From positions 16,879,501 to 16,943,500 of the forward strand of contig OU612070.1 of assembly GCA_914767715.1 (NCBI GenBank): a stretch of DNA of 64,000 nt, given 5' to 3'. The notes beneath the pieces are model-generated. The model saw nothing but the letters and a program-made list of their open reading frames with translations. It did no database searches and was not told the DNA's origin. Both the position numbers and the translations under genes were made by a program. Origin of the DNA: Membranipora membranacea (lineage: Eukaryota; Bryozoa; Gymnolaemata; Cheilostomatida; Membraniporidae). Of this stretch, positions 49,852 through 62,414 are shown one piece after another; position 1 is the first letter of the stretch; each line of letters opens with the position of its first letter.

Positions 49852-50950
49852 CGCCATATCTTCATCCAAACCTGCTATCGTCAGACTGATTCACGCTCTA
49901 GTCATTGCCAACGTTCCAATGGACCCGATCAACTCAATTAATTACAAGAAGGAACATGGCAGTTGGATCCTATCGTTGTTGATCATTACCAGTTAACGCA
50001 GGATCACAATATTATGTGTATGAAAATGAGTCAATAAAGGGAGATGCATGATTATTGATTCTATCCAATCCAGTGAGTTTCGGCTATCTGTTTAGTCTGA
50101 ACCTCCCAGACTTTTGCCCCCCCCCCCGCCCTCCCGACGACGAAGCCCGACGACGACTGTTTGATCACAATTTTAATTTTCTATAGACGATTACAAAAAC
50201 ACTTTTGTTTTATTTTATTCTCACCTATCTTGTATATAGCTTCCGCTAGATGAGATAGCTATGATTGATTGTTCGCCGTAGACCTGATGTCTTGTCGTTA
50301 CCTTTTTGTCACTTTGCTTGGTTGACATACCGTGTTACAGCTAATATACCCATTTTACTAGCATGCGCTCCAATTATCAATTTTTAGCCTGACAAGCTTA
50401 TGCTACTGGCGTTTATGGTATCAATTTTACGAATCTGTGACTTGTATTGAGTTCTGCTGTGTTACGCTGATATAATGATCTTTATCTTTTCTAAGACCTC
50501 TCCGCAAACCATGAGTAATAATCTCTGTAAAATTCAATTTCTTGTTCTTCATATGCCCCCCACCCCCCCACCTCCCCCAAAGCGAGACTGAGCGACTACC
50601 TATGCTAAGTTTAGGTGATTTTTACTATGCTATACTCAAACAATTAGTGTCACCCCGTGGTGATGACTTCTTGCTCATGTTTTCGCAAGTTGCATAAACT
50701 ATCAATACATACATACAACTCACCTCACCACATACCGGGATTGACTCACATGCATCTCAACTCTGTTAAGTGAATAGAGTTTCGTATCACAGACCCAAAA
50801 CTCGTGGTTGGGACCCATGTGAGATGATAGTGTCGCTTATTCACTATGCAGTAGAGCGATGCATAGGCACAGGAGGGGATTGCAGGCGGGTAGGCATTAT
50901 TATTGCATGGACAGATGAAATTATCAGCAGAGTTATCGTGACACGGGAAA
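49852..50950. other. Spacer near right end of EnSpm element
   Basis: C-rich runs near 50117-50130 and 50555-50578. No supported exon. Confidence 0.45.
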
Positions 50951-51009
50951 AAGGGGACAACTCCACAAAATTATTGACTTAATTATTCAATTCATTGAAT
51001 AAGTTGTCT

Positions 51010-51162
51010 ACTTATACCATACATTGAATAATTATAGTTGCATAATTTTCCCAGGAATGTGGCATAATCATTGTATAAAGTGGAATAATGATGGTATAAA
51101 CATGATTATTCAAACTTATGCCTAGTGTATAATCATTGAATAGGAACTGATTTTGCACAGTG
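51010..51162 (-). repeat. Right terminal inverted repeat and subterminal repeats of EnSpm element
   Basis: TIR at 51137-51160 plus TG, giving the outermost sequence CACTGTGC read inward. Several TTGAATAAT/TTGTATAA words in both orientations lie at 50985-51136. Confidence 0.85.
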
Positions 51163-53710
51163 GAAACAGCATAACACCATTACTATACACTATTTTATTT
51201 GGCAGGCAATATCATCCTGGATGGATGTTTTCCATGACGTGCCAAAGAAATGACGGCAAAGTTGGGCGATAAAAGAAAAGAAAAAATGATAATGTCTGGT
51301 GTTTGGAGAATTGATTGGTGAACCATTTTATAATGTCTTCACAAGAAGGCAGAGACTAAAGGTTGTAAAATATATGGTGAGAAGAACCATATAAAAAAAA
51401 AGATGATTCATGGTTAAAGATTTCACATGAACATGAGCTGAATTCGATAGTTTAAAGAACATAGATTCATTGATAATTTCCCATTACCCTGTTGAATTGA
51501 TTCTTAAGGAGAAAGCATATATATATCTATAGTGATGTACTGGGCGCAATATATTATCGTTATTAATATAAGTTATTCAAATTTCAGAGGTTACATGATG
51601 GAAAAGGTCCATAAATCACTTTCATCGACAAAACTTCAAGTTTGTTTGGGTGACAAATGCCTCAACATTGAAACACATATCCAAGACATCAAGCCACTTT
51701 AAGAAAATGTTTACAGCTTTGTTTATAATTGGAATGATATAATTCGAAAAAAAACTAATCAAAAATGTCCAACATTTTCCCAGCATGATCTGCCAAACTA
51801 CCAAATAAGTCAAATCATTGAGCTTGACTTCTCAGGAGTCAGGAATGGTCTTATCTTTGAGGTCCAAGTTAAATTCCCGGTGCCAGCAATCATTTCTGAT
51901 TTGGTACTGGCACACCATTCGTCCTAGCCAGGTCCTTGCAGAAAGGGACTAAAAATACCGGAGGTCCACTGTGTGTTTGCACACTCCACACGCAGTAAAA
52001 AGTACCCCTCTGCCACCTTAGCATAAAGAGAAGCTGACTTTCTGGTGGGTATGGGTAGGCAAAGGGTGTGGCATGAGTATAATGGGTCCAAGAACATTTA
52101 CCAAAGCTCATGTCTGAGGCTCAAAAAATCATTCGTTTGTGTTGCAAAGAATACTGGAGTACAGTGATTGTTGGTGCCTTTGTGTGTCTTCGCATGGAAG
52201 TAATTTTTCGTTTTCACCAGACTGGGCAGTATTTGCACATTCAGAGTCATGTGTCTTTGTAGGACTGATACAGCACCTAAATTTCTCGGTTACTTTAATT
52301 GTCGCAACTATAGCTACAAAGACTGCACTAGTGATGCTATACATTGTCATTGTCATACTCCATCCAAGATACTCAGCTTCTATCGCAGATACTGTCATAC
52401 CTACAAGTGTTCTGTTGAAAGAATAAAAACAACGATAATCTGCAAATGATCCTCTACAGAGTCTGTCTGAAATAAAACTCTATAAAACTCTAATCATTTG
52501 TTTCATACCAAAATCTATCAAAGGCTCCAGGATTGTGATATAAGAGGATTTCTCCTCTCTCTGAGACTAATAAATTCTGACTGACCAAATCTGTATTTCT
52601 ATGTGGTATGTCACAAAGAAGTTTGTTAATATCATCATAAGAGGCTAACTATTAATTACAGTTGAAATGTGAATCCACTTTAAATTGGTACAGGGTTACA
52701 TCAATCTACATACTCCTAATAACAACCACACTCACCCTAAAGAATAGAAACCCTGCCAGAATCCTGTTAAAAGTCCTCTCATTTCTACCTCATCGAACTC
52801 CTCAGTAAAATTATGACTTCTGAAATTAATATACATATTTAATATTAATATACATATACATTTATTTATATATATTTTGTACATATGTAGCTTTTTTTTG
52901 ACCGTGGAACGATTTAGATGCGGAGACATTCAAAATTACCATTATAGGTATTCTGGTATAAGAAAATGGAGAGAGCGTCAAAAGTATATAAAGGTTTGCC
53001 GCATAGAAATATAGTGATAGGACAATTACAGTTTAAGGTATCATTGCACAATTGCAGTCTTTGGTTCACATGAGCATATGAGGACGGCATGATGTACATT
53101 AAGTTTGAATCCGGCATGATGTACATTAAGTTTGAATCAATCTTCTTTGATTAAATTTTATTCTCCTGGTTTTATCCAGCACTGGCCAAGTATGCCATAA
53201 CATAAAAACAACAGTACATAAATCAAATCATCCACCTGCTTTCAAAGGTATTATATCATTTCATTTCCACACTATAGCATCGATTGCAATTTTTGATTGC
53301 CCTTGCTTCCTAACATCCCAATGGTATACATCATATCGTATCAAGTTATTCCTGCCAATTTATTTACTACTGGTTCAAGCATGGCCTAAGCAATGAGCGA
53401 GTTAAGAATTCATTGGCCTAAACTCAACCCTCCTGCAGTATTGGATAAAAAACCCTTATCTTTGTTTATACTAATATAAATCGGGTTGTTTTGTACTCAC
53501 TTCAGTTGGAATATTATATCCTGAGCAGGAGTGTAAAGTAAGCAGTTAGATATGCCCATCAGACAAAGACACACCAGAAGCAGAGGTAAACCATGAGGGC
53601 TGTGAACAGATGAATCACAGTTTACCGAGCATTCCGACAATGAGAAAAGAACGAAATAGAACGGAATTTTTATTCAATGTTCATCAAAACACAAGCCAAA
53701 AACCTCAACT
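51163..53710. repeat. Segmental duplication block R (matches 61453-64000)
   Basis: Over 2.5 kb matches 61453-64000 in the same orientation with few differences. It covers the region 3' of gene 2 and its exons 11, 10 and 9. The 27-bp tandem repeat in intron 9 (53083-53136) is present in both copies. Confidence 0.92.
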
Positions 53711-56700
53711 CAGGGAGTTACAGAGAGGGAGTGGAAACGAAATGTAGCCTGTGACTTAACAAGGCTGTTTCCAAGGGTTGTACTAATATGGTCCCTCCAT
53801 TAAAATTCATTTAAGTCCTCAGTCTTTTTATATGTCTGTCTCCAGTTGAAAATTATTAAAATATTTGAGATGTTTACTCAATGGTATATTCAGACACCCA
53901 GAGATAATATATCATGATGTAAATCACCACAAGTGTAGATGAGACATAGCTAGTAATATAGTAACCACTTTTGCAGGGTATTGAATTATAATTCCAATGC
54001 AATTGTTTGATGGGGGATAGAGAGGCTGAAAATAAATCATTCATTCACCATTTAAAAACCATGTGAGGAACTTAGACCAGATAAAAGTAGTGAAAGTACT
54101 TAAATAAGCCCTTTCTAACACCTAAGTGACAATGGGAGGCATAACATACCACGTTTGACTGATGAATACCGCCATTGATTACCAAATTATGAGGCAAATT
54201 TATGGCCATGTCTGCAGCTGAACTTTCCCTTCCCATATGAGTAGCAGAGGGCTTTGGAGTCCCAGGTAAAACTAGACTATAGTTTGAAACATGGACTATA
54301 CTTGAGTGCAATCTATATCTCTCTGCTACTAAGTTTAGTTTCTTTTAAAGAGGTTCAAACCCTTTAGGAAATTTGTGGTAGAGCCCATCTTTATAAATGG
54401 GATTTCACAACTATACCCTTGCTGATTGGACAGTTCATAAAAATTATTACAACAACTCAAGTTGTACTTCTTTTGGCAGGAAGTCACTCTCTGCAGTCTC
54501 TGCTCTGATTGGCTGTGGTCATAAAAAAGCTTTGCTGATAAAGAGAGGACAATTACCAGTGGAGACAAACAACAATTTGAAATGAGAGGCTGTTTCCATT
54601 CCTTTTCAAACTCCTTGGTTATCGATATTGCTAGTAGTCAACTTTCTGAACAGCAGTCTTTCTGAACAGAGTTTTCAAACTCCTTGCTCAACTTGTATAT
54701 TGGTAGCATGCCTCGTTTGATTGAATTAGAATTAATAATACAGCGGACTTACCTGCCTTGGAAGATTAGAGTAGATAATGGACCAGCAAATAGAAAGAGT
54801 ATCACATTGAGGAATAAACCTAACCCCATAACCACCAGACTGTCAACACAATACTGTTAGAAACAACAAAATAATAAATAAGTTACTATGATAATTTGAG
54901 CATGTGCCGACTGACGAGGATTAGCATGGAGCCGCACAAATAGAACACCATTTTTATTATTAGCTGCTCTTAGCCTGAATTCAAGCAAATTGGTATAAAT
55001 GATGCTTACCAAAGAAAGATCTATGTAAGGTATTTGTATGATTAACTAATAGTGCAGTTCAGTGTATTCTACTTACTGGTTGACCAATCACTTTACCAGC
55101 TATAGGAGTAATCAGGGCATATGTAGATGATAGTAAGAGGAATACTAAGGCACTCTGCTCCTCTCTTAGCCCATACTATAACAGAGAACAATTTTTGGGG
55201 GCTCTGAGTCTACTCTTTCCTGATTGAGTGGGCACTATTAATTTACTTCCGGGACAAATGAGCTGTATCTGTGAACAATGGCTTGGGATGATGGGTCAGA
55301 AAAACTCCTCTGGTTGGTTTCAGCTTGAGACTGACCATTTTCCACTTGATGCTGGCACTCAAAGCAGGAATCACTCAAATACCTGGACACAAGCGCTGTT
55401 ACAGAACAAAGTATCTATATCAAAGAGCTCCGTTCTAATTTATTGTATGGAAGCAACTCTGACCCTGATCATATAATGGGTTTGTTAATTTATAACCATC
55501 AGTCAAGTTATGACCTGAAAATAAACTTACTGTTTTGCTTAGTTCAGGCTCTAGGATGGGATCGAATCCATACCATTTGGCTGCAGAGAATGATGCTGCA
55601 GCATAAGAAATTAGGATCCTAGGCTTGCTCAATATTTCCAGATATGGCAAAGACTTTTTTCTTCTACAATCAGACTTCTCAAGACCTATGAGGATTTGAT
55701 AGAATAAATGATATAGAAATATCAATATCATATAATTATATCAACAGATTCAACCATTCCATTGTAAAACCAAAACACCTATGCTATATAAAGGTTTTTT
55801 TGGGAATCGAATCATTGAAGAGAATAAGCAGAAGTTTTGAATTTTAGAGGTTCAAAGATTAAAAGGTGCCTATCTATTTATGACCAAATGATGAGATACT
55901 TAAGGCATTTGATTGATGTTGAAAGGTTGATTAATCACCACATCACAGAGTAAGGATATACAGAGATGACACTTCAATGATAGTTATAGTGCCTGTGGTT
56001 TTTGATTCACTGGGGGAAAATTGTGCACAGCTGGATGCCGAAAACTCATTATCTCTATATTTTATGTTATAATGTCATTTTTCTTGCAGACATCTCTACC
56101 TTTGATGGGCAATAATTCATTCTTTATTTATCCTAAAGACTGATTTCCAACTTTGTTGGAATGTCCAACCTTCAAGCTATACACCATATTGTTGTCATTT
56201 TTGCTACGATACATAGGCTATGAGCTATCTGTGTTTGTAAAATGAGTTTTATTATATAGATTTACGTGGCTGGCAAAATATGCAGTAGAACTACAGTTAC
56301 CTGTTGTTGTAGGGATGAGTAGGATAGTAGCAGCAGCTGTAATTACCAGTAACCCTCCGATGGAAGCAAACACTGCCCAAAACCCACCAATCTGAGGAGT
56401 ATAATATTGTTTCAGCTAATGACAGTGATATGAGGATGAATAAGAATATTCCATCCAGTTTTGAATCTTAGCAATTGATATTGGTGTTTAAAATTATTTA
56501 CTTATAGTCAGCAAAAATGCAAATATTCATTGCCTGGGGATAATCCAACATCGATAGTTCACCATTAAATCAATCATGAATGCTCATCCAGTGGTTCTGT
56601 GACCCACAACTCCTACTTCACCAACCGCTGATTGCGCCATCTCACCATCCCATAAGAAGAATGGGTTAACTAGCAGGCCGCCATTTATACAGTATCAATT

Positions 56701-58801
56701 AATTATTTATTATTTATAAGCGATTATAATGTGCAATCACCTCAGCACATCAACTGCTCAACCTCAGATATCCCAGCACCAATTCAGTATCAGATTTACT
56801 TACCATAAAGAATCCGCTTCCTATTGCCGGTCCACTCATGATACCAACCCCTCCAACTGATGCAGCTATACTCTGAAACAAGAGAAGAAATAACACAACC
56901 AGTTATTAAGTGTCCAGACCAACAGTATACGGTTATCAATTGCTCAAAATTTTAACTTGTCGCACCAGGCGGGTACTTAGCCTTACTAGGCTGTTACCAG
57001 TAACCAGTCATGTGCCGCAGGTTTTGCCTCCTCGGGTCAGAAGTCTTGCGACCTCATGATCAGCAGACCTCAGCGTTAGCACTAGGCCCCCAGACTTATT
57101 TGCTTTCAAAGAAAATGCCAACCATAATTTTTCTTTTCGTTAACTTCAAAGAGCAAGCGAAACCCATTTCGGTTTAGGTAATGTTTAATAACTCTGTGAA
57201 AGCTAGTAACTGTGTAGTTGGGTTTAGGGTATGAAATCAAATTGCTTAATGATGTTGATTGGGAGATCCCCTTAGCAAAAGGTGTATTTACTGAATTGGT
57301 AGAGTCTTACGAGAAGAAGTGTGGTGTGTTCTGGCATAATGATCATGAGCATGAGCTGGCTTGAAGCCAGCGAAGCGGCGTTCCCAAGTCCTAGCAGACC
57401 AAGCAAAGCAAATGCAATGGATGTATAGACTCCCGTGTGGCTTGCTGGTATGAACTGTATGCATCCAAAAGCTGCAGTTGTGATTCCAATGCAGAATGTG
57501 CCCAGTACCATTGTATTCTTTGTTCCAATAATGTTAATCTACAAAATTACTAGGATAATAAGACAACCTCTCCTATATTTTACTTCTTTATGTGGCCCAT
57601 TATGTGGTCAATATTATCTTAATATATTCAATGTCATAGATTGAATTGAGCTGGAGTTCATCAATAGCTTTTTATGAATATATATGTGCGCTTCGTTTAT
57701 ATTCCATATTCTATAAAGATTTCTATTAAGAATCAGCTTGAAAACGAATACAGAGTGTAACAAAACTCACAACTTTCACTATGAACGGGCTCCCAACCAT
57801 CATCAGCAAACCACGACACCCCATCATCATACCGGTAACTGTACCATCAACAGCATGTCTTTCATTCTAGATCATTTACAATACATGCTGCTTTCATATC
57901 AAATTCTATATTTTTCCAAATACAGGTACAATTACTTACACACTTACTGTTTACTTCCACCTAGGGCACACTTACTGTTTCAGAACAACAGAATATTGAG
58001 CTGCACCAATAGACTTAATAATAAACCTAGACAGGACGCCATATACAGCTGAAGTGAGACACTTAATTGTGGGAAATGTAACGTCATTGGAAGGTGTAGT
58101 AGCATTGGAGTTATCATTGATTTACTGTCCAGATTTTGAGTTTGAGAATTGCTTTGCAATCAGCAGCATCAGCAATTTTTTGTCCTAAAATTGTATCAAA
58201 CTGTTCACAACAAGCTGCTTAATCTAGTGTAATTTTCAAAATCAAAATCTGATCAAAATTGATCGAGTTATAAACAAAAAATCTGGTATATGAGCTGCAA
58301 GTCAATGATAAAGCCCCACAATTAAATGCCTCAGTGCCTCAATGCTAATGCTCCATATAGTGTCCTGTCGAGGTTTATAATTAAGTCTATGGCTGCACCT
58401 AAAGAGGGTTTAAAAGTGCTCAAAAATCTTCATACTGAAGAGGTATACACCAGAGGGTGCTGGGGCCTGGAACAATCCACCTTGAAAGCTCCCCGACCGA
58501 TGGGATTCGAACCCACAACTCTTGCGGCACTAATCGCCTGGCAGTGAATAGCAAGCCCGCTAACCGATTGCACCAAGCACTATCTTGACATCTCACCAAC
58601 CCCAAACTGATCCTCGAAAGTATAATAGATCCAGTCTTCAAAATAATTTGAAGTTGTTACTTTCAGTATGTCTGAGTGTATAAATTTAACCTGACTCACC
58701 TCTTTTGGTAGGAAAGGCGCCGGGCATCCAATAGAAACACAACAAAAATAGTAACATAGATAGCAGATGAAGCATTTGAGAACCTGTTGTTTGGTAGGCA
58801 T
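52129..58801 (-). CDS. SLC18B1-like MFS transporter, gene 2 (11 exons)
   Basis: Exons on the - strand: 58801-58700, 57866-57771, 57538-57311, 56872-56804, 56391-56301, 55685-55531, 55175-55077, 54853-54753, 53599-53501, 52819-52736, 52411-52129. All junctions are GT-AG, phases match gene 1 exactly, and the product is 468 residues. Exon lengths equal gene 1 except exon 5 (+3) and the tail. Marks: MPTKQQVLKCFICYLCYY, GCPAPFLPKE, antiporter motif C GVGIMSGPAIGSGFF, WYGFDPILEPELSKT, REEQSALVFLLLSSTYALIT, SHNFTEEFDEVEMRG. The motif A loop is altered (PFIVKV then INIIGTKN, losing the glycine and the RxGR-like basic residues of gene 1). Predicted 12-helix membrane transporter; polyamine transport is inferred from family. 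It lies just right of the EnSpm insertion and is transcribed towards it. Confidence 0.9.
54380..54660. repeat. Dispersed repeat in gene 2 intron 8
   Basis: 54619-54658 (TTATCGATATTGC...) matches 30761-30800 within the EnSpm element nearly perfectly. The upstream limits of the repeat are unclear. Confidence 0.5.
57003..57095 (-). repeat. Possible degenerate tRNA-derived SINE in intron 3
   Basis: The - strand read has CCTAGTGCTAACGC (A-box-like) and AGACTTCTGACCC (B-box-like) at tRNA spacing. Weak match. Confidence 0.3.
58494..58586 (-). repeat. tRNA-derived SINE in intron 1 of gene 2
   Basis: On the - strand: A box GGTGCAATCGGTTAGCGG and B box GGGTTCGAATCCC, with a long middle and a poorly paired acceptor. 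The + strand frame GFEPTT read through it is the usual artefact of such elements. Confidence 0.65.
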
Positions 58802-60683
58802 CTTCTCACTGCTTGTTTATTAACCAAGTTGTGTCTGGGAGAAAATGAATTATCGGTATTATTTCAAAATATTCTAAAACTAATAAGTGCTCTGTTGACA
58901 ATGACTAGCAATCAAGCTTGGTACCGATAAAATGAAGATCATATGATTAATGTGTAGCACATGTCTCATGCTTGAGAATAGGTTCAACCTTTGATAATAA
59001 CAATTAATTGAAATTGGAATGCCTCACTATGGGGCTTGCAGCAAATAGTCTGAGGATTAAGACCGATGGTAATCCTGATTAGTTAAGTTTTCCCGATGTT
59101 GAAACTATCCAGGCCGACCTAATAAAAATGTAGTCAGATCATCTCTGCCAACATGCATGTTGTCTTGACCAAAGATGATCAGCTACCTTAAAACTCTTCA
59201 CCTTGCTTTCACCTCACAGTGTATTAAAGCCAAGAAAAAATAGAAAACACTTTAGCTGCAATCTCAGATGTTTGCAATTAAACAGGTTAGATAAATTCTA
59301 TTTAAATTTGATGTATTATTTCAATCACAAGATAGTATGTTACAGATTAGTGTGTTCATGTACTTTTGAGATTTTTTTTTATTACCAATGGAGGCTAGTC
59401 AATCTATTTTGTGGTTTGGAATTTTCCATTGAACTTGAACTTAATTTGCAAATTAAAGAGATCATAAATCTTAGATAATCTCACAATATAGACCATTTTA
59501 TAGAGTCCTGCCTGATGTGAAACACACTGGTACCCTAACTAAGTCAAGTTGAATAAACTTCACTGATTTTGTTTATGGTTTATTTATTAAGTATTAATTT
59601 TACTAGCTATGATAATCCATACAGATAAACTAACCTGGTTGTAGCGATAAGTGTATTATTGAGTTTGTGTGGAGTGTACAGACAGTTGGATGACTAGTGG
59701 TTTTACTATTGCCATTGCCGGGGTAAGACTGAAAAATTGAATGGAACAAATTGTAAAAAAAAAGTAATGTGCTTTGAAAAACCTTGTGAGACAATTTTGA
59801 TATAGGATGAAAAACAAAGCATAAAATAAAGATCTGTAGATCTGTGTGATAGATATAAATATAATAATGTAGCAGGTTATTGGATCAGAATCAAATGCTA
59901 ACTTGCCTTAAAATAAAAATCATCATCATCATGATCAAAAGTGCTCAGATGATTTAATAAAAAAAAACAAAGCATAAAGCAGCCATGAGAAACAAGTGTA
60001 CCCCAGTCAGTGTGCCAACGCCAGATGAGTTATGTCTCTCCACTAGGTTACTAATTTATAGTCAAAACTATATCCTTTGAACACAACAAGTAAAGCGGCA
60101 CCATATCATAGTTGTACACAATACCCATGGGATACCAGCAGAACCAAAGCCACACATAATAAAAGCGCTGTAACTGGCCCCGTATACGTAAGGAGAAGTG
60201 GCTTTCAACACAGCAGATCAGATTGACAATTAACACTTGCTGGAATCTAACTGTTCCTTTATTAATCGTCGGATTTGAGCAAACTTTGATGTTGCGTGTA
60301 CAAACTGTAAATAATGACAATAGTTGATAATAATGGATAATATGTGTTATGCAATTAATTGTGAGGTACATCAAATGCTGAGTATAATAAGTATAGAGGT
60401 TTGAACATCAAATATGATAAAGGATTAATATCTGTCGCGGAGATGAAGACAAACCTCTGTAGTCTCTTGTATACGCTGTCAGTAGTATTCTTTGGTAGCT
60501 TGTTTGATATGACAAACGGATAGATAAAATGACAGAGATCTGTGTCAAGTGAGCACTGTTTAGTAAACTGAATTCTAGATGAGTAAGTCAGTGCTTTTTA
60601 TATGGTGGTTGTTGTTACTGTACCAGGATTATTAAATCATCAAAAATAATAGAAAAGGTAAAAATAGGGCTTGATAGTGTCAC
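58802..60683. other. Upstream region of gene 2, no recognisable feature
   Basis: Presumably holds the promoter of gene 2. I see no exon with splice support and no repeat shared with the region upstream of gene 1. Confidence 0.45.
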
Positions 60684-61455
60684 AATGAATTGATCATTTT
60701 TGCTTTTAAGCTTTTCTCTATTGCTGATCAGAGTCCTAGAACAAAATCTTGCAGGTAAATAATCAAAAGAAATATTATTCCAAAACGAGCATTCTGCGCA
60801 TGCTCAGCTCTGGGCATGAGCTGATCTCTGCAAAATTGAGTCTCGGAATTCCCAAGCCATCTGATTGGCTACCTGCTCTGGTGACATACTCCCCAAAGCG
60901 TGCAGATTTGTTATTAATAGTTATCCTCTCTTGTCATTATTAGCTGATTTTGATTGACAGTTTATGCAGGGGATATCCCATTTCCCCTTTCCAAAGTTGC
61001 AATCAGAACCCAAAATAAACTCATTGTTCTTGCACATGCGCAGATTCAAGTCACGCATGATGCATACTTAGCCTTACGACACCTGCTTTGTGGTAATGAT
61101 AGCCTAGTTTATCAGTGATCTACATGCCCAGTCAGATCACGAGAGTCAGTATTCAAAACGAGAATAGATGACTCTGAATTGTTTAATCAACAGTTAAAAC
61201 CATTGATATGAATTAATGGATCTGCGGTAAAACACACAATATGGCCGATTGTGGAGAGGTAACATCAGTATATTGGGTCTAGCTATAATTCTGCCTCTCT
61301 CGGCAGGACTGGTGTGGGGCATCAAATAGAAACACAGGTTAAGTATTAATAGAGATAGGATATCAAGAACTTGAGAATCTGGTGCTTGATAGGCATCTTC
61401 CTGCTAAGTTATAAAACTGTTACTGGGACAAATGACCTTTTCAAATAGCAATGAA
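60684..61455. repeat. Segmental duplication block L' (matches 26357-27132)
   Basis: Continues without a break into the copy of block R at 61453-64000. The junction AATGAAACTGCAAAACACC (61451-61469) is the empty site of the EnSpm element. Confidence 0.92.
61295..61396 (-). pseudogene. Decayed SLC18B1-like exon 1 (twin of 26968-27069)
   Basis: 102 bp with the same stops and lost donor as its twin, so the decay preceded the duplication. Confidence 0.75.
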
Positions 61456-62414
61456 ACTGCAAAACACCATTACTATACACTATTTTCTTTGGCAGGCAAT
61501 ATCATACTGGATGGATGTTTTCCATGACATGCCAAAGAAATGACGGCAAAGTTGGGTGAAAAAAGAAAAGAAAAAAATAATAATATCTGGTGTTTGGAGA
61601 ATTGATTGGTAAACCATTTTATAATGTCTTCACAAGAAGGCAGAGACTAAAGGTTGTAAAATATATGGTGAGAAAAACCATAGCAAAAAAAAGATGATTC
61701 ATGGTTAAAGATTTCACATGAACATGAGCTGAATTCGATAGTTTAAAGAACATAGATTCATTGATAATTTCCCATTACCCTGTTGAATTGATTCTAAAAG
61801 AGAAAGCATATATATATATATATATATCTATAGTGATGTACTGGGCGCAATAAATGGTTATTCAAATGTCAGAGGTTACATGATGGAAGTGGTCCATAAA
61901 TCACTTCCATCAACAAAACTTCAAGTTTATTTGGGTGACAAATGCCTCAACATTGAAACACATATCCAAGACATCAAGCCACTTTAAGAAAAGGTTTACA
62001 GCTTTGTTTATAATTGGAATGATATAATTCGAAAAAAAACTAATTAAAAAATGTCCAACATTTTCCCAGCATGATCTGCCAAACTATCAAATAAGTCAAA
62101 TTATTGAGCTTGACTTCTCAGGAGTCAGGAATGATCTTATCTTTGAGGTCCAAGTTAAATTCCCGGTGCCAGCAGACATTTCTGATTTGGTACTGGCACA
62201 CCATTCGTCCTAGCCAGGTCCTTGCAGAAAGGGACTAAAAATACCGGAGGTCCACTGTGTGTTTGCACACTCCACACGCAGTAAAAAGTACCCCTCTGCC
62301 ACTTCAGCGTAAAGAGAAGCTGGATTTCTGGTGGGCATGGGTAGCTAAAGGGTGCAGCATGAGTATAATGGGTCCAAGAACATTTACCAAAGCTCATGCC
62401 TGAGGCTCAAAAAA

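Larger units (their letters stand above)
27133..51162 (+). mobile_element. EnSpm/CACTA DNA transposon, about 24 kb, with cargo
   Basis: Perfect 24-bp inverted repeats close the element: 27133-27156 (begins CTGTGCAAAATCAG) and 51137-51160, followed on the right by two more bases so that the right end read inward is CACTGTGC. GAA flanks both sides (27130-27132 and 51163-51165), a 3-bp duplication as expected for CACTA elements. The uninterrupted site is present at 61441-61470. Inside are an 884-residue CACTA-type transposase (+), a 282-residue coiled-coil/basic protein (-) and further candidate exons. The size is large for the superfamily. Nested insertions account for about 2 kb and a tandem array for about 1.7 kb. 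Confidence 0.9.

Noticed and set aside
52139-52449. + strand frames at 52.1-52.4 kb and 62.4-62.7 kb
   Set aside because: Antisense to exon 11 of genes 2 and 3. Their conservation follows from the coding strand.
54335-54568. Further exon 1 copy of the transporter (DFLPKE-like wording near 54480)
   Set aside because: Only a few residues match when read in another frame. No ATG-to-donor span of 102 bp and no upstream similarity to exon 1.
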